Assembly (NCBI GenBank): GCA_031386665.1
Contig: JANNCN010000082.1
Location: 3,265-67,264, forward strand
Direction: 5' to 3'
DNA from: JANYCG01 sp031386665
Lineage (GTDB): Bacteria; Pseudomonadota; Gammaproteobacteria; Burkholderiales; Burkholderiaceae_C
DNA length: 64,000 bases
Below are positions 15,357 to 23,090 of this stretch, in pieces. The notes under the pieces are model-generated. The model saw only the letters and a program-made list of their open reading frames with translations, did not search any database and was not told the origin of the DNA. Position 1 is the first letter of the stretch; each line of letters begins with the position of its first letter. Made by a program: the position numbers and the translations under genes.

Positions 15357-16862
15357 CTATTGGCAATGCTGGCTGATATAGGTTTTGATAGCTGCCACAT
15401 TAGGCTGCATGCTGATGACCCGCTTGGGCAGGGCTTCTATGCCCTCAAACTGCGCAGGGCGACTGGGCTCACGGCCCAGCGCTTCGACAATGGTCGCTGC
15501 AAATTTGATGGGCAAGGCGGTTTCCAGAACAATCATGGGGGTACCCGCCTTCAAGTGTTGACGTGCCACCTTCAGGCCGTCAGCCGTGTGGGTGTCAACC
15601 ATCACTCCATAGCGTGCAAAGGTGTCCCGAATGGTGGCCAGACGATCGGCATGGGTGCTTTTGCCGCTCACAAACCCATAGCGGGTGGCAGCATCGGCAA
15701 AGCTGGCATCGCCGCTCAAATCAAATCGCCCGGCTGATGACAGCGCATCCCCAAAAAGCGCCTGGGTCTTGGCGCCGTCGCGCCCCAGCAAATCGAACAC
15801 GAAGCGCTCGAAATTGGAGGCCTTGGAGATGTCCATTGAAGGGCTGGAGGTTTCGTGCGTATCGCTGCTCCCCCGTACTCGGTAGGCGCCTGTGCGAAAG
15901 AACTCATCCAGCACGTCGTTTTCATTCGTAGCGACGATCAGTTTGTCGATGGGCAAGCCCATCATGCGTGCCACGTGACCTGCGCAGACGTTGCCAAAAT
16001 TGCCACTGGGCACGGTGAAACTGACTTTTTGCGCGACAAAATTTTTCGACGGGCCGCCCCTAGAAAAATTAGCCCCCTCGGCGGGCAGCGCGCTACGCGA
16101 AGCGAGAAGCGTGGGGGCTTGAGTCACTTGGAAGTAACCTGCAAAGTAATACACCACCTGCGCCATCAGCCGGGCCCAATTGATGGAGTTGACCGTGCCA
16201 ATTTTGAACTTGCGTTTGAAGTCCAGGTCGTTTGACACCGCTTTGACCATGTCCTGGCAATCGTCAAACACACCTTCAATCGCGATGTTATGAATGTTTT
16301 CGTCCAGCAGGCTGAACATCTGTGCCTGCTGAAACGGGCTCATGCGACCCGCAGGCGAAGTCATGAAAACGCGCACGCCCTTTTTGCCACGCATCGCATA
16401 TTCAGCCGCGCTGCCGGTGTCGCCACTGGTGGCACCCAAAATATTGAGCTCTGCACCACGGCGGGCCAACTCGTATTCAAACAAATTGCCCAGCAATTGC
16501 ATGGCCATGTCTTTGAAGGCGAGCGTGGGGCCGTTGGAGAGGCCTTGCAGATACAGGCCATCGTCCAGCTCTTTCAACGGCACAATTTCTGGCGTTCTAA
16601 AAACTTTTTCGGTGTACGTTTTGCGGCAAATGCTTTTCAAATCGGCCGCAGGAATGTCGTCAACATACAGCGACAGGATTTCAAACGCCAGGTCAGCGTA
16701 GCTCAGGCTGCGCCATTGTTCAAGCGTCTCTGGGCTGACCTGCGGATAGGTCTCTGGCAGGTACAAACCGCCATCAGGGGCCAGGCCCTCGAGTAGGATT
16801 TCGCAGAAGCGTTTGCGCGCCGATGCTGCTGGGTTTGCGGCGCGGGTGGAGAGGTAGCGCAT
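15357..16862 (-). CDS. thrC: Threonine synthase ThrC with repeat insertion
   Basis: This 501-residue PLP enzyme converts O-phosphohomoserine to threonine, the last step of the pathway. The PLP lysine is in GPTLAFKDMA (K117), the phosphate loop is ILGATSGDTGSAA (about 141-153), and VPSGNFGNVCAGH is near 284-296. Residues about 249-275 (APTLLASRSALP, then AEGANFSRGGPSKNF) are foreign to the family and encoded by the repeat 16038-16118; relatives have a short linker between YYFAGYFQ and VSFTVPSGNFGN. The frame is maintained. The start ATG overlaps the hom stop (TAATG), giving translational coupling. Confidence 0.96.
   Translation of the reverse strand: MRYLSTRAANPAASARKRFCEILLEGLAPDGGLYLPETYPQVSPETLEQWRSLSYADLAFEILSLYVDDIPAADLKSICRKTYTEKVFRTPEIVPLKELDDGLYLQGLSNGPTLAFKDMAMQLLGNLFEYELARRGAELNILGATSGDTGSAAEYAMRGKKGVRVFMTSPAGRMSPFQQAQMFSLLDENIHNIAIEGVFDDCQDMVKAVSNDLDFKRKFKIGTVNSINWARLMAQVVYYFAGYFQVTQAPTLLASRSALPAEGANFSRGGPSKNFVAQKVSFTVPSGNFGNVCAGHVARMMGLPIDKLIVATNENDVLDEFFRTGAYRVRGSSDTHETSSPSMDISKASNFERFVFDLLGRDGAKTQALFGDALSSAGRFDLSGDASFADAATRYGFVSGKSTHADRLATIRDTFARYGVMVDTHTADGLKVARQHLKAGTPMIVLETALPIKFAATIVEALGREPSRPAQFEGIEALPKRVISMQPNVAAIKTYISQHCQ
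16038..16118 (-). repeat. In-frame palindromic element inside thrC
   Basis: Second copy of the coding repeat. On the minus strand it reads GCCCCCACGCTTCTCGC at the start and ends with GTCGAAAAATTTT. It encodes APTLLASRSALPAEGANFS then RGGPSKNF. Self-complementary parts are AATTTTTC with GAAAAATT, and a G-rich/C-rich pair around GCCGAGGGGGC. Reading frame and peptide match the copies in moaE and sdhE. Confidence 0.85.
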
Positions 16863-18229
16863 TACGCCAACTCTTCCTTGCGAATCCGCACAATTGGCGC
16901 AAGTACCGTCGGCAAAGCCTGCATCAACGCCAAGGCGGCGTTCATGGTGCCTTCGCGGGTGTCGTGCGTGAGGAGGATCAAATCGGTTTGCGCGACCGCG
17001 AGGTCGCCTGCGGCTCCACCTTCGCCACCCACTTCATCCGCTTCGCGCTGCAAAACGGCATCGATGCTGATGCCTGCGTCCGCCAAAATACCAGTCACTT
17101 TAGCCAGTACGCCAGCTTCATCGGCCACATTCAGGCGCAGGTAATAGCTGGTCACGACATCGCTCATGGGCAGAATTGGCGTGTCACTCTTGGCTTGGTC
17201 AAAAGTGTGCGGCTGGAACGCCAAAGCAGGCACACGCTGGGCTTCGTTCGCGCCATGCAAACGTGTAATGTCCACCAGATCAGCAATCACCGCGCTGGCC
17301 GTGGGTTCAGAACCTGCTCCTTTGCCGTAATACAGTGTGGTGCCAACCGCATCGCCGTTCACGACGACCGCGTTCATGGCCCCTTCGACATTGGCAATCA
17401 ATCGCTTGGCTGGAATCAAACTGGGGTGAACCCGCAACTCGATACCCTCTTTGCCGTTGGAGATGGCTCGCTTGGTGATGCCCAAAAGTTTGATGCGGTA
17501 GCCCAACTGTTCTGCATATTTGATGTCCACTGCGCCCAGGTTGGAGATGCCCTCAACGTAAGCTTTGTCAAACTGCACAGGAATGCCAAAGGCGATGGCC
17601 GACATCAAGGTGACTTTGTGTGCTGCGTCCACGCCTTCTATGTCAAAGGTGGGGTCGGCTTCGGCATAGCCCAGGGTTTGGGCTTTTTTGAGCACGGTGG
17701 CGAAGTCCAATCCCTTGTCCCGCATCTCGGACAAGATGAAATTGGTTGTGCCATTGATGATGCCTGCAATCCACTGAATGCGGTTGGCGGTCAGGCCTTC
17801 GCGCAGGGCTTTGATGATGGGAATGCCACCGGCCACCGCCGCTTCAAACGCCACCATCACGCCGCGCGCCTGAGCAGCCGCAAAAATTTCAGTCCCATGC
17901 ACAGCCAGCAAGGCTTTGTTGGCTGTGACCACATGTTTGCCTGCGGCAATGGCTTCCATCACCAACTGCTTGGCAATGCCGTAGCCGCCAATCAACTCAA
18001 TCACGATATCAATGTCGGGGTTGGCAATCACGGCGCGGGCATCACTCACGACCAGCACGCCGGGGCCGACAGCCGCACTGGCCCGCGCGACGTCAAGGTC
18101 TGCCACCATGGTGATGGCAATGCCCCGACCCGCTCTGCGCTGAATTTCAGTTTGATTGCGTTGCAAGACGTTGAAAACGCCGCTTCCGACGGTACCGATG
18201 CCCAGAAGGCCTACTTGAATGGGTTTCAT
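16862..18229 (-). CDS. hom: Homoserine dehydrogenase
   Basis: This enzyme reduces aspartate semialdehyde to homoserine with NAD(P)H, leading to threonine and methionine. About 455 residues: the Rossmann motif GLLGIGTVGSGV is at 8-19, the catalytic domain contains GIINGTTNFIL and EADPTFDIEG, and a C-terminal ACT domain (SYYLRLNVADEAGVLAKV, about 370-445) gives allosteric control, usually by threonine. The open frame extends to 18430, but ATG 18229 (MKPIQVGLLG) is the correct start by family comparison and lies just after the aminotransferase gene. It is coupled to thrC through a TAATG overlap. Confidence 0.97.
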   Translation of the reverse strand: MKPIQVGLLGIGTVGSGVFNVLQRNQTEIQRRAGRGIAITMVADLDVARASAAVGPGVLVVSDARAVIANPDIDIVIELIGGYGIAKQLVMEAIAAGKHVVTANKALLAVHGTEIFAAAQARGVMVAFEAAVAGGIPIIKALREGLTANRIQWIAGIINGTTNFILSEMRDKGLDFATVLKKAQTLGYAEADPTFDIEGVDAAHKVTLMSAIAFGIPVQFDKAYVEGISNLGAVDIKYAEQLGYRIKLLGITKRAISNGKEGIELRVHPSLIPAKRLIANVEGAMNAVVVNGDAVGTTLYYGKGAGSEPTASAVIADLVDITRLHGANEAQRVPALAFQPHTFDQAKSDTPILPMSDVVTSYYLRLNVADEAGVLAKVTGILADAGISIDAVLQREADEVGGEGGAAGDLAVAQTDLILLTHDTREGTMNAALALMQALPTVLAPIVRIRKEELA

Positions 18230-18270
18230 TGAAAATTCAGAATTCAAAAAATGGGGAGTGCGCAGCGGAA

Positions 18271-19539
18271 TCAAGCCCGGTTGGCCACCAGTTTGATGGC
18301 GCTCGGTTTGACGTCGGTGCCGTGGGCTTTGCGGTAGCTCTCCAAGAACCGCGCGATGCGGCCAATGGCTTCGCGCAGATCGTCTTCGTGCGGCAAAAAC
18401 ACAATGCGGAAGTGATCGGGTGACGGCCAATTGAAGCCCGTGCCTTGCACCAGCATGACACGGGTTTCTTTCAGCAAAGCCAAAAAGAACTCGCGGTCGT
18501 CTTGGATCGGGTAAACCTTGGGGTCCAGCTTGGGAAACATGTAAAGCGCGGCTTGCGGCTTGACACAGGTCACGCCCGGGATGGCTGTGATCAGCTCAAA
18601 GGCAAGGTCGCGCTGGCGACGCAGGCGGCCACCGTCACAGGTCAGGTCGTTGATACTTTGGTAACCACCCAGAGCGGTTTGAATTGCCCATTGGCCTGGC
18701 ACGTTGGAACACAGCTTCATGTTGGACAGCATGTTCAGGCCTTCGATGTAATCGGTCGCCATCTTTTTGTCGCCCGACACCACCATCCAGCCTGCGCGGT
18801 AACCGCAGGAACGGTAGCTTTTGCTCAAGGAATTGAAGGTGAGGGTCAGCACGTCATGCGACAAAGACGCCAACGCCGTGTGCTCGATGCCGTCGTACAA
18901 AACTTTGTCGTACACCTCGTCCGCCAACACCACCAAGCCGTGCTCACGGGCCAAATCAACAATGCCGGCCAGCAACGCATCGGTGTACATCACACCGGTC
19001 GGGTTGTTGGGGTTAATCACCACGATCCCCTTGGTGCGGGGTGTAATTTTGGCGCGAATGTCGGCCAAATTGGGCATCCAGCCATTGGCCTCGTCGCACA
19101 GGTAATGCACGGGCGTGCCCCCCGACAAACTGGTGGCCGCTGTCCAAAGCGGATAGTCGGGCATGGGCAACAGCAGTTCGTCGCCATTATCCAAGAGCGC
19201 GTTGGTGGCCATGGTAATGAGCTCACTGGCACCGTTGCCCAGGTAAATGTCGTCCAACGTGACGCATGCAATGCCCTGCTTCTGGGTTTCATGCATCACG
19301 GCCTTGCGCGCTGCAAAAATGCCTTTGCTGTCAGAGTAACCGGCCGAATTGGGCAGGTTGCGAATCATGTCTTGCTGAATTTCCTCGGGCGCATCAAAAC
19401 CAAACACCGCCAGGTTGCCCAGGTTGAGTTTGATGATTTTTTGGCCTTCGTCCTCCATCTTGCGGGCCGCATCCATGATGGGGCCGCGAATGTCATATAG
19501 CACGTTCGCCAATTTGGCAGATTTCTGAATGGTTTTCAA
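18271..19539 (-). CDS. alaC: AlaC-type alanine-synthesising aminotransferase
   Basis: 422 residues, a class I/II PLP aminotransferase. The PLP lysine is in SLSKSYRSCGYRAGWM; NPNNPTGVMY and ADEVYDKVLYDG are the family blocks. E. coli AlaC and AlaA make alanine from pyruvate and glutamate; in beta-proteobacteria this gene commonly precedes hom and thrC, as here. I choose TTG 19539 (LKTIQKSAKLANVLYDIRGP) because GGGAGG lies 4 bp before it and relatives begin at this residue; the TTG at 19551 has no such site. The 41-bp gap to hom suggests one operon for alaC-hom-thrC. Confidence 0.9.
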   Translation of the reverse strand: MKTIQKSAKLANVLYDIRGPIMDAARKMEDEGQKIIKLNLGNLAVFGFDAPEEIQQDMIRNLPNSAGYSDSKGIFAARKAVMHETQKQGIACVTLDDIYLGNGASELITMATNALLDNGDELLLPMPDYPLWTAATSLSGGTPVHYLCDEANGWMPNLADIRAKITPRTKGIVVINPNNPTGVMYTDALLAGIVDLAREHGLVVLADEVYDKVLYDGIEHTALASLSHDVLTLTFNSLSKSYRSCGYRAGWMVVSGDKKMATDYIEGLNMLSNMKLCSNVPGQWAIQTALGGYQSINDLTCDGGRLRRQRDLAFELITAIPGVTCVKPQAALYMFPKLDPKVYPIQDDREFFLALLKETRVMLVQGTGFNWPSPDHFRIVFLPHEDDLREAIGRIARFLESYRKAHGTDVKPSAIKLVANRA

Positions 19540-19682
19540 AGTGCCTCCCAAGGGGTGGAGATAGCGGAAAACCTATAATTTGACCACAGTTATGCAGGCT
19601 TTTACTGCACTGCAACAATCACATTGGACATTCTTTGCCGGGGCGGTAACCCAGCCGCCACGTCAACCCACGCGCAATTCGC

Positions 19683-20060
19683 ATGAAAATTCAACCTGAT
19701 AAATTCACTGTGCAGTCGATCACCGGCTATGGACCAGGCTGGGTCAGCGTCCAGGGCGAAAAGATTGAAAGCAGCATCGTGGTTAGCGCCAAGGGACAGC
19801 GAGTGCCCTGGCAATGCGCCACTTTTCAGGATTTAACCGCAGAGCATTTTTCGAAATTGGCCGACATGGCCCCTGAGCTGGTGATATTTGGCAGCGGCAA
19901 GTCAATTAAATTCCCCAATCCCAAGTTGCTCACGGCGCTGTATGCACGGCACATTGGCATGGAGACCATGGACACTTACGCAGCCTGCCGCACCTACAAC
20001 ATTTTGGCGGGCGAAGGACGGGACGTGGTGTTGGCGCTGCTGATTGATTCTGCCGTTTGA
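19683..20060 (+). CDS. Mth938/NDUFAF3-like domain protein (DUF498)
   Basis: 125 residues with the family blocks ITGYGPGWVSVQGEKIESSIVV, PELVIFGSGKSIKFP (about 60-74), HIGMETMDTYAACRTYNILAGEGRDV and a hydrophobic end. The bacterial proteins have no proven role; the eukaryotic homologue NDUFAF3 is an assembly factor for respiratory complex I. The gene is divergent from alaC and sits 241 bp before bcp. A TATAAT hexamer lies at 19574-19579 but lacks a good -35 partner. Confidence 0.85.
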   Translation: MKIQPDKFTVQSITGYGPGWVSVQGEKIESSIVVSAKGQRVPWQCATFQDLTAEHFSKLADMAPELVIFGSGKSIKFPNPKLLTALYARHIGMETMDTYAACRTYNILAGEGRDVVLALLIDSAV

Positions 20061-20301
20061 TTTTGCCTTTTGATTTTGCAGATTGCCCGAGCGCCGACCC
20101 GACCTGAATTGCCCCAAGTTGGCAGGGTACAGGCTGAGCAGTGAACGGTTTGGCAATCGATCATCAATGTGCCTTTGACCTGAGAATCCGAGGGAAATTC
20201 AAGGTAAAATAGCGGGTTGCCGTGGTGCTTGGCCTGGGGTGCACACTCTTTTGGCCTTGTTCCATACCTGACACATTCTGCACAAGAGACTCAAGTTATA
20301 T

Positions 20302-20778
20302 ATGGCGATCGTTGTCAATAAACCCCTCCCCGAATTTGAAGCCAACGCCACCAGTGGCCTGAGGGTGTCCAACACCTCGCACCTAGGCAAAACCATGGTG
20401 CTGTATTTTTACCCCAAAGACAACACCCCTGGCTGCACCACCGAAGCCATGCAGTTTCGCGACAAGTACAAAGACTTTGTCAAAGCAGGCGCCAATGTGT
20501 TTGGCGTCTCGCGCGACAACATGAAATCGCATGACGAATTTAAAAGCAAGCTTGAATTGCCGTTTGAGTTGATTGCCGACACCGAAGAAAAAATGTGTCA
20601 CATGTTTGGCGTGGTCAAAAACAAGATCATGTACGGCAAAAAGGTCAAAGGCATTGAGCGCAGCACCTTTTTAGTGGGCGCCGATGGGCTTTTGAAAGAG
20701 GAGTGGCGCGGTTTGAAGGTGCCAGGTCACATTGACGACGTGCTCAAGGCGGTTAAGGCGCTCAAAAAGGCGGCCTGA
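20302..20778 (+). CDS. bcp: Thioredoxin-dependent thiol peroxidase (PrxQ/Bcp)
   Basis: 158 residues. The peroxidatic cysteine is in DNTPGCTTEAMQFRD (about C46-C48 region), with VFGVSRDNMKSHDEF and RSTFLVGADGLLKEEWRG as other family blocks. The Thr directly after the Cys and the absence of the PrxQ resolving Cys five residues later (TTEAM instead of TxEAC) suggest a one-cysteine mechanism using an external thiol. It reduces hydrogen peroxide and organic hydroperoxides in the cytoplasm. A convincing intrinsic terminator lies 234 bp downstream (21012-21042). Confidence 0.95.
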   Translation: MAIVVNKPLPEFEANATSGLRVSNTSHLGKTMVLYFYPKDNTPGCTTEAMQFRDKYKDFVKAGANVFGVSRDNMKSHDEFKSKLELPFELIADTEEKMCHMFGVVKNKIMYGKKVKGIERSTFLVGADGLLKEEWRGLKVPGHIDDVLKAVKALKKAA

Positions 20779-20931
20779 TCCAAAGCGCTTTAACCCAGCA
20801 GCGAAAGCGAATCTAATTGAATAAAGGCGGCCCGAGCCGCCCGCTGTTGGATTTGCTGGAGGGGCCGATTCAAAGCCGATGCTGAAACCAGTGGCACAGG
20901 CAGGTCTCGTGAGCCAGTCACAGGGCTCATG

Positions 20932-20950
20932 CATAATGATTCTCATGCTT
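20932..20950. promoter_or_regulatory. Fur-box-like sequence between bcp and the PhoH-like gene
   Basis: CATAATGATTCTCATGCTT matches the 19-bp Fur consensus at about 13 positions, especially ATAATGAT and TCAT. It is followed after about 60 bp by a strong intrinsic terminator (21012-21042) and no convincing coding sequence lies between them, so an iron-regulated small RNA of about 90-100 nt is possible. The remaining sequence 20779-21107 holds only a GGCGGC/GCCGCC hairpin (20826-20841) without a U-tract. Confidence 0.3.
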
Positions 20951-21011
20951 TTGAACCTGCCGATTAAAACGGCAACCGAATTCTTTCAACGTTTTCTGAC
21001 CCTCTCATCAG

Positions 21012-21042
21012 AAGGCCGCCTGGGCTCTAGGCGGCCTTTTTG
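21012..21042 (+). terminator. Intrinsic terminator before the PhoH-like gene
   Basis: AAGGCCGCC (21012-21020), a 9-nt loop and GGCGGCCTT (21030-21038) form a perfect 9-bp stem followed by further T residues. It separates bcp (or a small RNA starting near 20945) from the PhoH-like gene whose start is 66 bp further on. Confidence 0.85.
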
Positions 21043-21107
21043 CTTTTCGTCCTGCGTATTTGCACTTTTCAGCACACTGTTCAGCCTCACCACGAGCCCA
21101 ATTCCCC

Positions 21108-22853
21108 ATGCCACTGCCCCCTCCCCCGTCTAAACGCGCCGCCCTGTTGACCCAAGCCGCCTACGATGCGCCTGCAAGGGCGGCTACCAAACCAGGCAAA
21201 TCTGCCAAAGCGTCGGTTCACTCGCAAAATGACCGCACTGCCGACGAACGCACTGCAAGCGACCACCCTGCCGCCCGTCACGAGGTCGTTGCAGACCTGC
21301 CGGCCCGACCTGTGCCCTCATTCACCGCCGCCGCACCCCGTGCGGAATCACCAAACGCTGCGGCACGCGCAACTGCGATGTTTGACGCCGCGACCACATC
21401 TGAATCTGCCACGCCAGAACGGACGAACCGCCCGGCGGGCAAAGCCAAAAAGCTGCGATCAACAGGCCCGGGCAAACTTTTTGTTCTCGACACCAATGTG
21501 CTGATGCACGACCCAATGTGCCTGTTCCGCTTTGAGGAGCACGACATCTTTTTGCCGATGATCGTGTTGGAAGAACTGGATGGCCACAAGAAGGGCATGA
21601 CCGAAGTGGCCCGCAACGCCCGCCAGACCAGCCGCAGCCTGGACGCGTTGGCGGGCTCCAACGGGGCCGACATCGGCGTGGGCTTGAAGCTAGACACCAC
21701 GGGCCACCGCGAGGCCAAAGGCAAGTTGTATTTTCAGACCCAGACGCTGGACTACACCCTGCCCACCAGCCTGCCGCAGGGCAAGGCGGACAACCAAATT
21801 TTGGGTGTGGTGGACGCATTGCGCCAGCAGCAAGCCCCACGTGAAGTGGTGCTGGTGTCCAAAGACATCAACATGCGCGTTAAAGCCCGTGCGCTGGGCT
21901 TGGCTACGGACGACTACCAAAACGATAAAACCCTCGACGATGGCGACCTGCTTTACGCGGGTTCTTTGGCGTTGCCAGGCGATTTTTGGGCAACCCATGG
22001 CCAAACCGTGGAAAGCTGGCAGCAAGGTGCCCACACCTTTTACCGCATCACCGGGCCGATTGTTCCCAACTTGCTGGTCAACCAGTTTGTGTTTTTTGAG
22101 TCTCCGGGCGAGCCATCGCTGTATGCGCGGGTCACGGAAATTCGGGGCAAAACAGCGGTTTTCAAAACCCTGAAAGACTACAACCACCTGAAAAACGCCG
22201 TGTGGGGCGTGACCACCCGCAACCGCGAGCAGAACTTCGCGATGAATCTGCTGATGGATCCCGAAGTGGACTTTGTCACGCTGACCGGAACGGCAGGCTC
22301 CGGCAAAACGCTGATGGCGCTGGCCGCCGGACTGACGCAGGTTTTGGACGACCGCCGCTACACCGAAATCATCGTTACCCGTGCGACCGTGAGCGTGGGC
22401 GAAGACATTGGCTTTTTGCCAGGCACCGAAGAAGAAAAAATGGGCCCCTGGATGGGCGCTTTGGACGACAACCTGGAGGTGCTGGGCAAAAGCGACGCCG
22501 GTTCAGGCGAATGGGGCCGCGCCGCCACCAGCGAACTGATCCGAAGCCGCATCAAAATCAAGAGCATGAATTTCATGCGCGGGCGTACGTTTCTGACCAA
22601 GTACGTCATCATTGACGAAGCTCAAAACCTGACGCCCAAGCAGATGAAGACCTTGATCACCCGGGCTGGACCTGGCACCAAGATCGTTTGCATGGGCAAC
22701 TTGGCGCAAATCGACACGCCGTACCTGACGGAAGGCTCGTCTGGTCTGACCTTCGCGGTGGATAAATTCAAGGGCTGGCCACATGGCGGGCACATCACGC
22801 TGGCACGTGGCGAACGCTCGCGGCTCGCCGATTTTGCGAGTGAAGTACTCTGA
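21108..22853 (+). CDS. PIN-PhoH family ATPase/RNase
   Basis: About 581 residues. Residues 1-120 are a low-complexity Ala/Pro/Thr/Arg linker. A PIN nuclease domain follows (LFVLDTNVLMHDP from about 124, IVLEELDGHKKGM with acidic residues, then VSKDINMRVKA). A PhoH P-loop domain closes the protein, with Walker A LTGTAGSGKTLMA at about 392-404, VSVGEDIGFLPGTEEEKM and YVIIDEAQNLTPKQM as Walker B. This two-domain form (PhoH2-like) is an RNA helicase/RNase in studied actinobacteria. ATG 21108 is chosen because the upstream codons overlap the terminator region. The long N-terminal tail is unusual and may be disordered. Confidence 0.92.
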   Translation: MPLPPPPSKRAALLTQAAYDAPARAATKPGKSAKASVHSQNDRTADERTASDHPAARHEVVADLPARPVPSFTAAAPRAESPNAAARATAMFDAATTSESATPERTNRPAGKAKKLRSTGPGKLFVLDTNVLMHDPMCLFRFEEHDIFLPMIVLEELDGHKKGMTEVARNARQTSRSLDALAGSNGADIGVGLKLDTTGHREAKGKLYFQTQTLDYTLPTSLPQGKADNQILGVVDALRQQQAPREVVLVSKDINMRVKARALGLATDDYQNDKTLDDGDLLYAGSLALPGDFWATHGQTVESWQQGAHTFYRITGPIVPNLLVNQFVFFESPGEPSLYARVTEIRGKTAVFKTLKDYNHLKNAVWGVTTRNREQNFAMNLLMDPEVDFVTLTGTAGSGKTLMALAAGLTQVLDDRRYTEIIVTRATVSVGEDIGFLPGTEEEKMGPWMGALDDNLEVLGKSDAGSGEWGRAATSELIRSRIKIKSMNFMRGRTFLTKYVIIDEAQNLTPKQMKTLITRAGPGTKIVCMGNLAQIDTPYLTEGSSGLTFAVDKFKGWPHGGHITLARGERSRLADFASEVL

Positions 22854-22921
22854 AGACTTGCTGTAGTCGTGGATGTGGTCGTGGCTGATGTCGTGGCGGC
22901 TGCCATTCTCATTGCGACATT

Positions 22922-23038
22922 TGCTACAATTAATATAGCAAACTATTCAACATATTCGTGAGCTAGAGGCCTATTTTATTGATAATTTGGCACTTTGGAC
23001 GCCTTTTCATAGAAAAAGAACCTGCAGGTTCTTTTTCT
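22922..23038 (-). repeat. Palindrome-capped interspersed repeat, copy B
   Basis: On the minus strand this starts with a perfect 28-bp palindrome at 23011-23038 (arms AGAAAAAGAACCTG and CAGGTTCTTTTTCT). Next come TGCCAAATTATCAATAAAAT, GGCCTCTAGCTC (22960-22971), GAATAGTTTGCTA and a final TAGCA (22922-22926). The stretch TGCCAAATT...TAATAAAAT is shared with copy C. It fills most of the gap between the convergent PhoH-like and dnaB genes. Confidence 0.75.
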
Positions 23039-23090
23039 AACAAAACGGCCCAAAATTGCCGAATCGCTGCTCGATGCAGATCAAGATCGA

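Noticed and set aside
16823..18232. Long plus-strand open frame (469 codons) opposite hom and the thrC start
   Set aside because: It mirrors hom codon for codon, has a low-complexity His/Gly/Val composition typical of antisense frames in GC-rich DNA, and matches no family.
18445..19500. Plus-strand open frame (351 codons) opposite alaC
   Set aside because: Antisense shadow of a clear aminotransferase, rich in His, Gln and Val, without ribosome site or recognisable motif.
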